Numbered from the stretch's first letter, positions 16,827 through 26,854 are shown. The stretch is 64,000 nucleotides of DNA from Gallaecimonas sp. GXIMD4217 (GCF_038087665.1 NZ_CP149925.1:2604870-2668869); one strand, 5' to 3'. A program made the numbers and translations. Notes: generated from the letters alone by a model not told the origin.

Positions 16827-17897
16827 ATGTTTTCCATCGGATGGAGCACCGAGGTCAGCGCCAAGCTGGTGGCAGAGGATCTCTACCAGGGTGCGGCCAG
16901 CCGCCTGGTCGGCAAACCCCAGTGGGGACTGCTCTTTGCCAGCGGCTTCCACGACGGCCAGCAGCTCTTCGACGCCCTCCGGGAACAGGCCGGCACCGAA
17001 CTGCCCCTCTTTGGCGGCAGCTGCTGCGGCATCATCTGCCCGGCCGGTATCCATTACGGCGGCTACGAGGCCCTGTTGCTGCTGTTCAGTGACCCGGCAC
17101 CAGACTTCCTGTCACTGGACCAGGGCGCCTTCGAGGCCGAACCTGTCCGCCGCTGGCTGGGCGACGACCACGCCCTGCTGTTCTTCGACCTGCTCGGCCA
17201 CAACCTGGCCACCGCCATGGATGAACTGGACGGCTGCCACCTCAGTGGCGCCGCCATGCTCGGCGATCACCGCCTGAGCAGCAGCTTCGTCTTCGATGGC
17301 AACGGCTGCGTCAACGACCAGGTGGTGCTGGTCAAGGTGCCAGCCCCCAAGCGCCAGCGGATCAGCCACGGCTCGGACTCCGTCAGCCAGCCCCTCACCA
17401 TCACCGCCGTCAGGGACAACTGCATCCTGACCCTGGACCACAGGCCGGCCCTGGAGCAGCTCAGGGAGTTCACCGGCCTGGCGCTGGCGTCCAGGGATAA
17501 TCCCCTGGCCCTGCAGTTGTCCCTGGGGCGCCGTCACGACGGCGAGCAGCTCACCAGCCACCTGGTGGCCGCCCTGGACGACGCCAGTGGCGGCCTGGTG
17601 ATGGCCATGGGTCATTTCCAAAAAGGCGAGCAGGTGGAAGTGATGCTGCGCAGCGGCCCGTCCATCTTTGCCGATATGGACAGGGCCCTGGGCCAGCTGG
17701 AGCCGGACCGTCCCAGCCTCTATATCGACTGTGCCGGGCGGACCAGCAGCTTCTCCGGCCTGGCCCGGGAAGAGGCACAGCTGCTGCGGGAGCGCCTGCA
17801 GCTGCGCACCGCCGGCTTCTTTTCCGGCGCCGAGCTGGCCACCCTGGCCGGCCGGCCGACGCTGATGAACTGGACGGGGGTGATGCTGCAATGGTGA
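16827..17897 (+). CDS. FIST-domain sensory protein
   Basis: This roughly 356-residue cytosolic protein contains a FIST N domain (about residues 25-210, with LFGGSCCGIICP) and a FIST C domain (about 215-335). It ends in a short Cys-free tail. FIST domains are predicted small-ligand, possibly amino-acid, sensors coupled to signalling outputs. No transmembrane segment or output domain is present. A GGDEF/EAL gene starts 22 bp downstream and is probably its effector. ATG 16827 and GTG 16821 are equally possible starts; neither has a strong ribosome site. Confidence 0.82.
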   Translation: MFSIGWSTEVSAKLVAEDLYQGAASRLVGKPQWGLLFASGFHDGQQLFDALREQAGTELPLFGGSCCGIICPAGIHYGGYEALLLLFSDPAPDFLSLDQGAFEAEPVRRWLGDDHALLFFDLLGHNLATAMDELDGCHLSGAAMLGDHRLSSSFVFDGNGCVNDQVVLVKVPAPKRQRISHGSDSVSQPLTITAVRDNCILTLDHRPALEQLREFTGLALASRDNPLALQLSLGRRHDGEQLTSHLVAALDDASGGLVMAMGHFQKGEQVEVMLRSGPSIFADMDRALGQLEPDRPSLYIDCAGRTSSFSGLAREEAQLLRERLQLRTAGFFSGAELATLAGRPTLMNWTGVMLQW

Positions 17898-17919
17898 CCG
17901 GCAAAGGAGTGCACGGCTG

Positions 17920-19776
17920 ATGGTCGATCCCAAGTCCCAGCAGCTCAGCCAGCGCCTGGCCCAGGCCCTGGCTGAACAGTCTTCCCTGGCCCAGGAGATC
18001 CGCCGCACCCGGGTGCTGGCCAGCCTGGTGCAGCAGGGTTACCGCCTGGCCGGCCAGTGCGAGAACAACACGAGGCTGACCCAGAAGCTGCTGCACCTGC
18101 TGCTCAAGGCCGCCATGGTCGACATGGTGGCCCTCTACGAGCTGCACAGGGGCGAGGCCAGGCTGCTGCACAGCCTTGGCCATTGGCAGGATCCCATCAG
18201 TCACCTTTCCCAGCCAAACGAGAGCCAATGCTGGCAAAAGGGCCAGCCCCTGCCACCCGAGCTGGCGCCGCTGATCAACGCCAATGAATGCCATCGCCTG
18301 CTCTACCACCAGCGCCCGGACTATGGCCTGGCCCTGGTGCTGGGCCTGAACCAGGGGGTGGGCGTCAGCCTCAAGCTGAGCAGGGACGATTTTGATTTCC
18401 TCGACTCGGTGTTGACCCTGCTCCAGGATCTGCTGGAGCGCTTCACCCTCAACAACAGGCTCAAGGCCCAGGCCACCCAGGATCCCCTGACCAAGCTGCC
18501 CAACCGCATCCTGGCCTTCGACCGCCTGCAGCAGGCCATAGACACCTTCAACCCCAGGAACAACCAACTGGTGCTGGTGTTCTTCCTGGATCTGGACAGG
18601 TTCAAGGACGTCAACGACATCTATGGTCACCACAGCGGCGACCAGTTACTGCGCATGGTCGGGCAACGCCTGGGCAACAGCCTGAGGACCGGGGACACCC
18701 TGGCCAGGCTGGGCTCGGATCAATTCCTGGTGATCCTCGATCACGCCAGCAAGCTCAAGACCGCCGACGTCATCGCCACCAACCTGCTGGACTGCTTCAA
18801 GACCCCCTTCAACCTGCTGAAAGGCCCGGTCAAGATCAATGCCAGCATCGGTATTGCCGTCTACCCGGGCGACGGCGACAGCGCCACCGTGCTGGTACGC
18901 AATGCCGACGCCGCCAGGCTCCAGGCCAGGGAAGACGGTGACAACCGCTACCGTTTCTTCACCCCGGCCATGAACAAGGCCATTTCGGCCCGGGTCAACC
19001 TGGAAAGGGCCCTGCAGCAGGCGCTGGCCAAGCAGGAACTGAGCCTGGTCTACCAGCCCCAGGTGGAGATCAGCACCGGCAGGGTATTGGGCGTGGAGGC
19101 ACTGCTGCGTTGGCATTCGGCGGAGCTGGGCTCGGTGAGCCCGGAGCAATTCATTCCCCTGGCCGAGGAAGACGGCCTGATCAACCCCATCGGCCTCTGG
19201 GTGCTGGAAGAGGCCTGCCGCCAGCAGGCCGACTGGCTGGAACAGGGCCTGCGGCTGCGCATGGCAATCAATGTCTCCGCCAGGCAGCTCAGGGAGCCGA
19301 GCCTGGTGGACAACATCGAAATGCTGCTGCAGCGCTACCGGCTGCCGGCCTCGGGCCTGGAGCTGGAACTCACCGAACGGGTGGTGCTGGATGCCGGCCA
19401 CGAGCAGACCAGGCAAAACCTGCAGGGACTGCAGGCGCTGGGATTGTCCCTGGCCCTGGACGACTTCGGCACCGGCTATTCGTCACTGCGCTATCTCAAC
19501 GAACATGCCTTCCATTGCCTGAAGATAGACAAGGCCTTCGTCAGCCAGCTCCAGCATGGCGGCAAGGAAAAGACCCTGATCAGCGCCGTGATCGCCATGG
19601 CCCAGAAACTGGGGATCTGGGTGGTGGCCGAAGGGGTGGAAACCGAGGAACAGCTCACCCAGCTCAAGCTCATGAACTGCAACGCCATCCAGGGCTACCT
19701 GTTCGCGCCGCCACTGCCGCCCCGGGCCCTGCTGGAGGCCCTGACGGTGCGCGACGGCCATTGCTACCTGAATTAG
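17920..19776 (+). CDS. GGDEF/EAL protein, probable c-di-GMP phosphodiesterase
   Basis: The 618-residue protein has a GAF-like N-terminal region (about 40-180), a GGDEF domain (about 185-345) and an EAL domain (about 360-610). The GGDEF signature is degenerate: GSDQF replaces GGDEF, so cyclase activity is unlikely. The EAL domain keeps EALLRW, NVSARQL, ELTE, DDFGTGYSS, KIDKAF and EGVET, all needed for hydrolysis. It starts 22 bp after the FIST gene with AAAGGAG as ribosome site, so the pair probably acts as sensor and effector. No membrane segment is seen. Confidence 0.9.
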   Translation: MVDPKSQQLSQRLAQALAEQSSLAQEIRRTRVLASLVQQGYRLAGQCENNTRLTQKLLHLLLKAAMVDMVALYELHRGEARLLHSLGHWQDPISHLSQPNESQCWQKGQPLPPELAPLINANECHRLLYHQRPDYGLALVLGLNQGVGVSLKLSRDDFDFLDSVLTLLQDLLERFTLNNRLKAQATQDPLTKLPNRILAFDRLQQAIDTFNPRNNQLVLVFFLDLDRFKDVNDIYGHHSGDQLLRMVGQRLGNSLRTGDTLARLGSDQFLVILDHASKLKTADVIATNLLDCFKTPFNLLKGPVKINASIGIAVYPGDGDSATVLVRNADAARLQAREDGDNRYRFFTPAMNKAISARVNLERALQQALAKQELSLVYQPQVEISTGRVLGVEALLRWHSAELGSVSPEQFIPLAEEDGLINPIGLWVLEEACRQQADWLEQGLRLRMAINVSARQLREPSLVDNIEMLLQRYRLPASGLELELTERVVLDAGHEQTRQNLQGLQALGLSLALDDFGTGYSSLRYLNEHAFHCLKIDKAFVSQLQHGGKEKTLISAVIAMAQKLGIWVVAEGVETEEQLTQLKLMNCNAIQGYLFAPPLPPRALLEALTVRDGHCYLN

Positions 19777-19779
19777 CCT

Positions 19780-21915
19780 TCAGGTCAGTACGAAAATGCC
19801 GAACTGGGGCGCCTCGCTCAACCAGTGTCGTTCCACCTGCCAGCCGGCAGCGGCCGCCAGGGCCGAAAAGGAAGCCGGCGTGAACTTGTAGGAATTCTCC
19901 GTGTGCAGCCGCTCGCCGCTGCGGAACCGGAAGCTGTGGCCGGCCATCTGGACTATCTGATCCTGGCGGCTCACCAGGTGCATCTCCACCCTGGATTCCT
20001 TGCCGTTCCACAGCGCCAGATGGTCGAAGGCGGCCGGGTTAAAGTTGCCCAACAGCTCACGGTTGATGCGCCCGAGCAGGTTCTTGTTGAAGGCGGTGGT
20101 AACGCCCTGGCTGTCGTCATAAGCGTCCAGCAGCACCTGTTCCTCCTTGACCATGTCGACACCGATGATCAGCCTCGCCTCGGGACCCAGGAGGCCGCGC
20201 ATACCGCTGAGCAGCCTCCTGGCCTGGCCCGGATCGAAGTTGCCTATGGTCGAGCCGGGGAAGAAACCGATCCTGGCCCGCTGCCCCAGGGAGGCCGGCA
20301 ACGCCAGCGGCTGGGTGAAGTCCCCCTTGATGGGCATCACCGTCAGGCCGGGGTAGCGCCGGCGCAGGCGTTCGGCCGCCCCCTGCAGGGCATCTTCGCT
20401 GATATCGATGGGCACATAGGTATCGAGGCCGGGTCCGGCCTCCAGCAGCAGCCGGGTCTTGTCGCTGGCACCGCTGCCGAATTCCACCAGCACGGTTCCC
20501 TCTGGCACCTCGGCCATCAACGCCGGGGCTATCTGGCCCAGCAGCCTGGATTCGCTGCGGGTCAGGTAGTATTCGGGGAGACGGCAGATCTCCTCGAACA
20601 GCCTGGAGCCGGTCGCATCGTAGAAATACTTGGGCGGAAGCGCCTTGACCGCTGCCGACAACCCCTTCACCACATCCAGAGCGAAGTCGCTATCGAGCTG
20701 GCCCGCACAGGCCTGGGACACATCCCTGGCCAGGCGCACGCCGGCCTTGACCCAGCGCTGGTCGGGCTGGAAGAAGTTGCGGTAGCTGGGGCGAGAGTGG
20801 CCGCCGGGGGTAAGCTGGCTGCCGCCGCGCAGCACCATCTGGCCGGACATGAATTTGCCGTTGTACTCCCCCACGGCGCCGGCCGCGGCCCTGAAACCGG
20901 GATATGGCAGGTAGGCGCTGGCCGTCCACTGCCATGCGCAATCCTGCTGCTGCTCGAGGACGGCATCGACGGCGGCCATCTCCCATTCTGCCTCGGTCGG
21001 CAGCCGGGCCCCGGCCCAGCAGGCGAAGGCATCGGCTTCGTAGTAGCTGACGTGGCTGACGGGGGCTTCGGGATCCAGAGGCTTCAGGCCGCCCAGGCCG
21101 AACTCCCACCAGCTGCCGTCATTGCCCTGGCGCCAGTACAGGGGCGCCTGCCACCGCTGCTCCTGAACCAGGGCCCAACCGTCCGCCAGCCACAGTCCTA
21201 CCCGCCGATAGCCGCCGTCTTCCATGAAGGCCAGCCACTGGCCGTTGGTCACCAGGCGCTCACTGATCTCGAAGGGCTGCAACCAGATCCTGTGGCGCGG
21301 CCCTTCGTTGTCGAAATGAAAGCCGGTGTCGAGCTCCTGGCCAATTTCCACCAGGCCGCCTGGGCGGATCCGGAAGCGGCCTGGCCCGCTGCCGGGAAGT
21401 GCCGGCCAGTTGTCGTCATAGGCGGGCGCCAGTGGCGAGCATGAGAACAGGTGCAACAGGTCCATCAGCAGCAGCTCCTGGTGCTGCTCCTCGTGGGCCA
21501 GTCCCAGGGCCAGCAGCCCCAGGGCATCGTCGTCGGCACCGGCCTGCAGCAATTCGACCATGTGCCGATCCACATGGCGGCGGTAGGCCAGCACCCGCTC
21601 CAGGCCGGGCCGGGTCAGCAGGCCCCGCTGTGGGCGGGGCTGGCGGGGCCCAAGGGCCTCATAGTAGGAGTTGAACAGGTAGGGGAAGTCGGGATCGAAG
21701 GGCCGGTAATGGGGCTGGCCCTGCAGCAGGAAGGTCTCGAAGAACCAACTGGTGTGGCCCAGGTGCCATTTGGCCGGGCTGGCGTCCGGCATGGACTGGA
21801 CCACCATGTCCTCGGCGCTGAGCGGCGCCACCAGGGCCAGTGTCCTTTCTCGCACGGCCAGGTAGTCCCTTACCCTCTGGGTGTCCCCGGCCTGGTTTCC
21901 TTGCTGCTCTGCCAT
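19780..21915 (-). CDS. egtBD: Fused ergothioneine enzyme: EgtB sulfoxide synthase plus EgtD histidine methyltransferase
   Basis: The 711-residue protein joins two enzymes. Residues 10-150 form a DinB-like domain with iron ligands His51 (WHLGHTSW) and His141/His145 (HEEQH), nearly the numbering of characterised EgtB. Residues about 185-400 form the FGE-sulfatase domain, including GAVGEYNGKF and VLRGGS. From about 405 to the end lies a Methyltransf_33 domain with KYFYDATGSRLFEEI and LVEFGSGASDKT, typical of EgtD. EgtD makes hercynine and EgtB adds the cysteine sulfur. In fungal Egt1 the order is reversed. No egtC or egtE is adjacent. OvoA was considered, but its C-terminal domain differs. Confidence 0.9.
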   Translation of the reverse strand: MAEQQGNQAGDTQRVRDYLAVRERTLALVAPLSAEDMVVQSMPDASPAKWHLGHTSWFFETFLLQGQPHYRPFDPDFPYLFNSYYEALGPRQPRPQRGLLTRPGLERVLAYRRHVDRHMVELLQAGADDDALGLLALGLAHEEQHQELLLMDLLHLFSCSPLAPAYDDNWPALPGSGPGRFRIRPGGLVEIGQELDTGFHFDNEGPRHRIWLQPFEISERLVTNGQWLAFMEDGGYRRVGLWLADGWALVQEQRWQAPLYWRQGNDGSWWEFGLGGLKPLDPEAPVSHVSYYEADAFACWAGARLPTEAEWEMAAVDAVLEQQQDCAWQWTASAYLPYPGFRAAAGAVGEYNGKFMSGQMVLRGGSQLTPGGHSRPSYRNFFQPDQRWVKAGVRLARDVSQACAGQLDSDFALDVVKGLSAAVKALPPKYFYDATGSRLFEEICRLPEYYLTRSESRLLGQIAPALMAEVPEGTVLVEFGSGASDKTRLLLEAGPGLDTYVPIDISEDALQGAAERLRRRYPGLTVMPIKGDFTQPLALPASLGQRARIGFFPGSTIGNFDPGQARRLLSGMRGLLGPEARLIIGVDMVKEEQVLLDAYDDSQGVTTAFNKNLLGRINRELLGNFNPAAFDHLALWNGKESRVEMHLVSRQDQIVQMAGHSFRFRSGERLHTENSYKFTPASFSALAAAAGWQVERHWLSEAPQFGIFVLT

Positions 21916-22010
21916 TATCGCCTTCCCTCTTCATGCGCCGACGGCGCCGGTCCCTCATGAAGCCTAGGCTAAGGTTCGGTTGCTACAGCAGTTTTTCGGC
22001 AAGGGACACG

Positions 22011-22035
22011 AAAAAGGCGCCCCGGGGCGCCTTTT
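22011..22035 (-). terminator. Terminator after mrcB
   Basis: AAAAGGCGCC-CCGG-GGCGCCTTTT is a near-perfect palindrome directly after the mrcB stop, with T-rich ends on both strands. Confidence 0.88.
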
Positions 22036-22037
22036 CC

Positions 22038-24344
22038 TTACCAGCCGAACACCTTCTCCAGGAAACCCTTGACCTTGTCGCAGCCATCCTGGTCCAGGCC
22101 GCTGCTGTCGGCGGGCAGCAACCGGCCGCCCTTGCGGCAGGCGCCGTTGTAGCTGCCGTCGGCGGCGAAACGGGCATCCACTATGGCCTGCGGCGGCCGC
22201 AGCCGCAGGCTGATGGGCTGGCGGTAGTCCAGGTAGCGCCGGTACAGGCGCAGGGAGCCTGTGGCGCCGGTGAGGCCGGCCGGGCTGTTGTCGTCCTTGC
22301 CCAGCCAGATCACCACCAGATCCCGGGCGTCGAAGCCGGCGTACCAGGAGTCGCGGTAGTCGTCGGTGGTGCCTGTCTTGCCGGCCAGGACCAGGTTCGG
22401 GAAGCGCTGGCCCAGGCTCTTGGCGGTACCCCGGCGCACCACCTCGGTCATGGCGTAGTTGGTCAGGTAGGCGGCCTCCTCGGTGGTGGCGGCCCTGGCA
22501 CTGCCATCAAGCTGGTAGAGCAGCTCGCCGTCGCCCGTGGTCACCGCCGATACCGCCGCCACCTCCTTGCGCAGGCCCCCCGAGGCCAGTCCCTGGTAGA
22601 GCTGGGCCACGTCCAGGGGCGACAGCGAGGCGGCGCCCAGGAACAGCGACGGGTAAGGCGGCAAGTCGGCATTCACGCCCAGCAGCCGGAAGCTGTCCAG
22701 CACCGTATCCACCCCCAGTTGCATGCCCAGGTTGACGGTGGGCACGTTCAGGGAATCCACCAGGGCGTCCACCAACGCTACCTGGCCGCGGTACTGCTTG
22801 TCGTAGTTCTTGGGCGCCCAGGTATCGCCGTCCGTGGACTGGAGGGCGATGGGCTGATCCAGCAGCACCGAGGCCAGGTTGTAGCGGCCCGGATCGGCCA
22901 GGGCGGTCATGTACACCACCGGCTTGGCCAGGGAGCCTATGGGCCTGTGGGCATCCAGGGCCCGGTTGAAGCCGGCGAAGTCCACGTCCTTGCCACCGGC
23001 CATGGCCTTGACCAGGCCGGAGCGCTTGTCGGTGACCACCACCGCCGTCTCCAGTTCCTTGCCCTTGAAATCGCGGCCGAACGACAGTGCCACCGCCTTC
23101 TCCAGGGCCTGCTGGGCCAGGGGCTCCAGGCCGGTGAACACCCGCACGCCCTGGGCATCGCCCACATAGCCGGCCAGGTGACCGTTCAGCTCGCGGCGCA
23201 CCTTCTGCATGTAGGCCGGCACCGTGGTGGCGGTGAGGCGGCGCTCCTTGGTGACCCCCAGGGGCGCCCGGGCGGCCCGCTCGTAGGCCTTGCGGCCGAG
23301 CAGGTCGTGCTCCAGCATCAGCCGCAGGATCAGGTCCCGGCGCTCCCTGGCCCGCTCCGGATGACGGCGTGGATCATAGTAGGAGGGGCCCTTGATGATG
23401 CCCACCAGCAGCGCCATCTGCTCCGGCGCCAGCTCGGAGACCGGGCGACCGAAATAGAAGCGCGACGCCAGGCCGACGCCGTGCACCGCCTGGGCCTTGG
23501 CCTGGCCCAGGAAGATCTCGTTGAGGTAGGCCTCAAGGATGCGCTCCTTGTCATAGCGCAGGTCGATGATCAGGGCCATCAGGGCCTCGTTGATCTTGCG
23601 GCTCAGGCTGCGCTCGCGGGTCAGGAAGAAATTCTTGGCCAGCTGCTGGGTCAGGGTGGAGCCGCCCTGCACCGAGCGGCCGGCGCGGATGTTGGCCAGC
23701 AGTGCCCGGGCGATGGCCAACGGCGAGACGCCGTGGTGCTGGTAGAACTTGCGATCCTCCACCAGGATCAGCGTCTTGGGCAGCAGCTCGGGCATGTCCT
23801 TGAGGGGCACGAAGATGCGCTCCTCCTCGCCGGACTGGCTGAGCAGCTCCACCAGCACCGGCTCGATGCGCTCTATGGCCACCGGACGGCCGCTCTTCTG
23901 GTCGTAGACCTCCTCGACCCTGTCACCGGCGAACTCCACCAGGATGCGCCGTGCCCCCTCCCGGCCCTCGGGGAAGGCGAAGGGGCGGCGGTAGATCTCC
24001 ACCTTGGCGCTGGAGGCCGAGAATTCACCGGGCTGATCGGGGTTGCGCACCTTGCGGTATTTCAGCAGCTTCAATTCGTCGACCAGCTGGTCCCGGCTCA
24101 GGGGCGCACCGGCGTAGAGGCTCAGGGGCCGGCCGTAGATCTGCGCCGGCAGCTGCCAGGTCTGGCCCTCGAACCTGTCCCGAACCACGCCGTCCAGGTA
24201 GATGGCGTACAGCGACAGCACCGCCACCATCACCAGGCTCAGCTTGGCCAGCAGCGGCCACCAGCGGCGCTTCGGTTGGGCTTTGCCTTTCTTGGCCTTC
24301 CTGGGGGCCGCCTTGCTGCGGCTTTTGCGTTGCTTGCTGGTCAC
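22038..24344 (-). CDS. mrcB: Penicillin-binding protein 1B (bifunctional)
   Basis: This 768-residue protein has a basic cytosolic N-terminus and one transmembrane helix (about residues 25-45). A UB2H-like domain is followed by the GT51 glycosyltransferase with EDRKFYQHHGVS. The transpeptidase carries SLAK (SxxK, in RPIGSLAKP), SLN and KTGT. It polymerises and crosslinks peptidoglycan in the periplasm. The GTG at 24344 is chosen because it overlaps the hrpB stop as GTGA; the longer reading to 24413 would run into hrpB. The order hrpB-mrcB is as in E. coli. The C-terminal tail contains two extra cysteines. Confidence 0.94.
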   Translation of the reverse strand: MTSKQRKSRSKAAPRKAKKGKAQPKRRWWPLLAKLSLVMVAVLSLYAIYLDGVVRDRFEGQTWQLPAQIYGRPLSLYAGAPLSRDQLVDELKLLKYRKVRNPDQPGEFSASSAKVEIYRRPFAFPEGREGARRILVEFAGDRVEEVYDQKSGRPVAIERIEPVLVELLSQSGEEERIFVPLKDMPELLPKTLILVEDRKFYQHHGVSPLAIARALLANIRAGRSVQGGSTLTQQLAKNFFLTRERSLSRKINEALMALIIDLRYDKERILEAYLNEIFLGQAKAQAVHGVGLASRFYFGRPVSELAPEQMALLVGIIKGPSYYDPRRHPERARERRDLILRLMLEHDLLGRKAYERAARAPLGVTKERRLTATTVPAYMQKVRRELNGHLAGYVGDAQGVRVFTGLEPLAQQALEKAVALSFGRDFKGKELETAVVVTDKRSGLVKAMAGGKDVDFAGFNRALDAHRPIGSLAKPVVYMTALADPGRYNLASVLLDQPIALQSTDGDTWAPKNYDKQYRGQVALVDALVDSLNVPTVNLGMQLGVDTVLDSFRLLGVNADLPPYPSLFLGAASLSPLDVAQLYQGLASGGLRKEVAAVSAVTTGDGELLYQLDGSARAATTEEAAYLTNYAMTEVVRRGTAKSLGQRFPNLVLAGKTGTTDDYRDSWYAGFDARDLVVIWLGKDDNSPAGLTGATGSLRLYRRYLDYRQPISLRLRPPQAIVDARFAADGSYNGACRKGGRLLPADSSGLDQDGCDKVKGFLEKVFGW

Positions 24345-26800
24345 GAATGCTGTCTCTGCTGCTGTTTCTTGGTAAAGCGGGTGGGCTTGGCCTGGGCCGG
24401 ATCGTCCGGCCATTCATGCTTGGGATAGCGGCCCCGCATCTCCTTGCGTACCTCGGCGTAGCTGCCGGCCCAGAAGGCGGCCAGATCCGTGGTGATCTGC
24501 AGCGGCCGCCTGGCCGGCGACAGCAGGGCCAGTGTCACCACCACCTTGCCGTCGGCCACCCGAGGCGAATCCAGTTGACCATACATGGCCTGAATCGGCA
24601 CTGACAGGGCCGGGGCCTGGCCGGGCACGTAGTCGATGGCAAAGCTCTGGCCGGTGGGCACCGTCAGCTTCCGGGGCAGGGCCTCGTCGAGGCGCTTGGG
24701 CAATGGCCAGGGCAGCGCCGCCTTCAAGGCGTCCAGCAGCGGCAGTTTCTGCAGATCCGCCTGCTTGCGGACGCTGCCGAGGAAGGGCCCCAGCCAGTCT
24801 TCCAGGGTCGTCAGCAGCGCCTGGTCGCCCAGATCGGGCCAGGACTCCTCCGCCAGCCAGTCCCGGGCGCACTGCACCCTGGCCTGGAGCTGGCGGCAGC
24901 CGTCGTCCCAGGGCAGCACCTGCAGGCCCTGGCGGCGGATCCAGTCGCACAGCGCCTGGCTGCGCTGCTCGTCGGTGAGGCTTTTCAGCGGCCGGGTCTC
25001 CAGCACCAGCTGGCCGAAGCGCAGCTCCTCGACGGCCAGCAGCCGGCCGGCCTGCTTGTCCCAGTCCAGGCGCGGCTGCCAGGCCAGGTGACCCTGCACC
25101 TCCGGCAGCCAGGTGGCCAGCGCCAGGGGGGCAGCCAGGCGGATCAGGCCGTCGCCGCCGCTGTCGCTGGCCGCCGCCACCACCAGGTGGGGCTGGCCCC
25201 AGAGCCGGTCCCCTTCCGCCAGCCTGGCCGCCCGGCCGGAGGCCATGCGGTAACGGCCAGGGGCAACCTCCCTGGCGACCCGCTCGGGAAAGGCCATGGC
25301 CAGCAGCAGGCCGGGCTCGGCCCTGTAGTCGTTCTGGGCTTTCAGCCGCCGCTGGTAGTGCTGGGCCTGGCGGCCGATGGGACTGGAGGCCTTGATCTGC
25401 GCCAGGCGCCCCTCGATGTCGGCGTCCCAGTTGGGGAAGGGATCCTTTTCCTCCAGCAGCGCCGCCAAGAGGCTGGCCTCGCGGATACTGCCGCCGGCCC
25501 GGCGCTCGGTCCAGCACAGCATATGGGCCAGGCGCGGGTGGCAGCCGAGCCTGGCCATGGCCCTGCCCTGGGCGCTGATCCGGCCCTGGTCGTCTATGGC
25601 ATCCAGCGCCTGCAGCAGCGTCCGGGCAGCCTGCACCGCCTTGGCCGGCGGCGCGTCCAGCCAATCCAACTGGGCCGGATCGCCGGTACCCCAGGCGGCC
25701 AGCTCCAGCACCAGGGCACTGAGCTCGGCCTCCAGGATCTCCGGCTGGTCCTGGGGGGCCAGGGACTGCTGCTGGCTCTCGCCCCAGAGGCGGACGGCGA
25801 CACCGGGCTCCAGGCGCCCGGCCCGGCCGGCCCGCTGGGTGCTGGAGGCCTGGGAGATGCGCACCGTTTCCAGCCGGGTCAGGCCGGTGCCGGGATCCAC
25901 CTTGGGCCGACGGCACCAGCCGCTGTCGATGACCACCCGGATCCCTTCTATGGTCAGGCTGGTCTCGGCGATGGGGGTGGCCAGCACCAGCTTGCGCCGG
26001 CCCGGCTCGGGCGGCGCTATGGCCTGGTCCTGGAGGCGCCTGTCCAAGTCCCCGAACAGGGGATAGCAGTCCACGTCGTCCGGCAGCTGGCCTTCCAGGT
26101 CCCGCGCCAGGTAGCGGATCTCGCGGCCACCGGGCAGGAACACCAGTACCGAGCCGGGCTCGGCGGCCAGGGCGCCGAGGATCTGGCCACGGCAGAGATC
26201 CAGCCAGCGTTGGTTGGCCCTGGGCGCCACGTGGCGGATTGCCACCGGGTAGCTGCGGCCCTGGCTTTGCAGGCGCACGGCGCCGCCCAGGTGCTCGGCC
26301 AGGCGCGCCCCTTCCAGGGTGGCCGACATCACCAGCAGCTTGAGGTCGTCCCTCAGCCCTTGCTGCACGTCCAGGCTCAGGGCCAGGGCCAGATCCCCCT
26401 GCAGGTTGCGTTCGTGGAACTCGTCGAAGATGACCATGCCGACCCCTTCCAGCAGGGGAGCATGCTGCAGGCGCCGCACCAGTATGCCCTCGGTGACGAT
26501 CTCCAGCCGGGTATCTGGCCCGACGGCACTGTCCTGGCGGGTGCGGTAGCCCACGCTCTGGCCGGGCTTTTCCCCCAGGCAGGACGCCAGGTAGCGGGCC
26601 AGGCTGCGGGCCGCCAGCCGCCTGGGCTCGAGCATCAGGATGCTCTGGCCGGCCAGCTCCGGCGCCTTGAGCAGCGCCAGCGGCACCTGGGTGGACTTGC
26701 CGGCACCGGGCGGCGCCTCCAGCACGAAGCGGCTTTGGCCGGCCAGCTTGGCCAGCAGTTCGGGAAGAATGGCGTTGACGGGAAGTTCGGACAATTGCAA
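24341..26800 (-). CDS. hrpB: ATP-dependent DEAH-box RNA helicase HrpB
   Basis: The roughly 819-residue helicase has Walker A PPGAGKST, motif II DEFHER, motif III SATLEG and motif VI QRAGRAGR. The helicase-associated and HrpB C-terminal domains follow, matching the E. coli length of about 810. No ATG fits: the family start aligns with two TTG codons, at 26800 and 26794 (LQLSELPVNAILPEL). I chose the first. The frame stays open upstream to 27256, but that part is antisense to thpR. It is divergent from thpR and coupled to mrcB. The role of the enzyme is poorly defined. Confidence 0.9.
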   Translation of the reverse strand: MQLSELPVNAILPELLAKLAGQSRFVLEAPPGAGKSTQVPLALLKAPELAGQSILMLEPRRLAARSLARYLASCLGEKPGQSVGYRTRQDSAVGPDTRLEIVTEGILVRRLQHAPLLEGVGMVIFDEFHERNLQGDLALALSLDVQQGLRDDLKLLVMSATLEGARLAEHLGGAVRLQSQGRSYPVAIRHVAPRANQRWLDLCRGQILGALAAEPGSVLVFLPGGREIRYLARDLEGQLPDDVDCYPLFGDLDRRLQDQAIAPPEPGRRKLVLATPIAETSLTIEGIRVVIDSGWCRRPKVDPGTGLTRLETVRISQASSTQRAGRAGRLEPGVAVRLWGESQQQSLAPQDQPEILEAELSALVLELAAWGTGDPAQLDWLDAPPAKAVQAARTLLQALDAIDDQGRISAQGRAMARLGCHPRLAHMLCWTERRAGGSIREASLLAALLEEKDPFPNWDADIEGRLAQIKASSPIGRQAQHYQRRLKAQNDYRAEPGLLLAMAFPERVAREVAPGRYRMASGRAARLAEGDRLWGQPHLVVAAASDSGGDGLIRLAAPLALATWLPEVQGHLAWQPRLDWDKQAGRLLAVEELRFGQLVLETRPLKSLTDEQRSQALCDWIRRQGLQVLPWDDGCRQLQARVQCARDWLAEESWPDLGDQALLTTLEDWLGPFLGSVRKQADLQKLPLLDALKAALPWPLPKRLDEALPRKLTVPTGQSFAIDYVPGQAPALSVPIQAMYGQLDSPRVADGKVVVTLALLSPARRPLQITTDLAAFWAGSYAEVRKEMRGRYPKHEWPDDPAQAKPTRFTKKQQQRQHS

Positions 26801-26854
26801 TGGTCGACGGATGGCCTCAGGATTGAGCCATAGTGTATGCCCGGGAGCCAGAGC

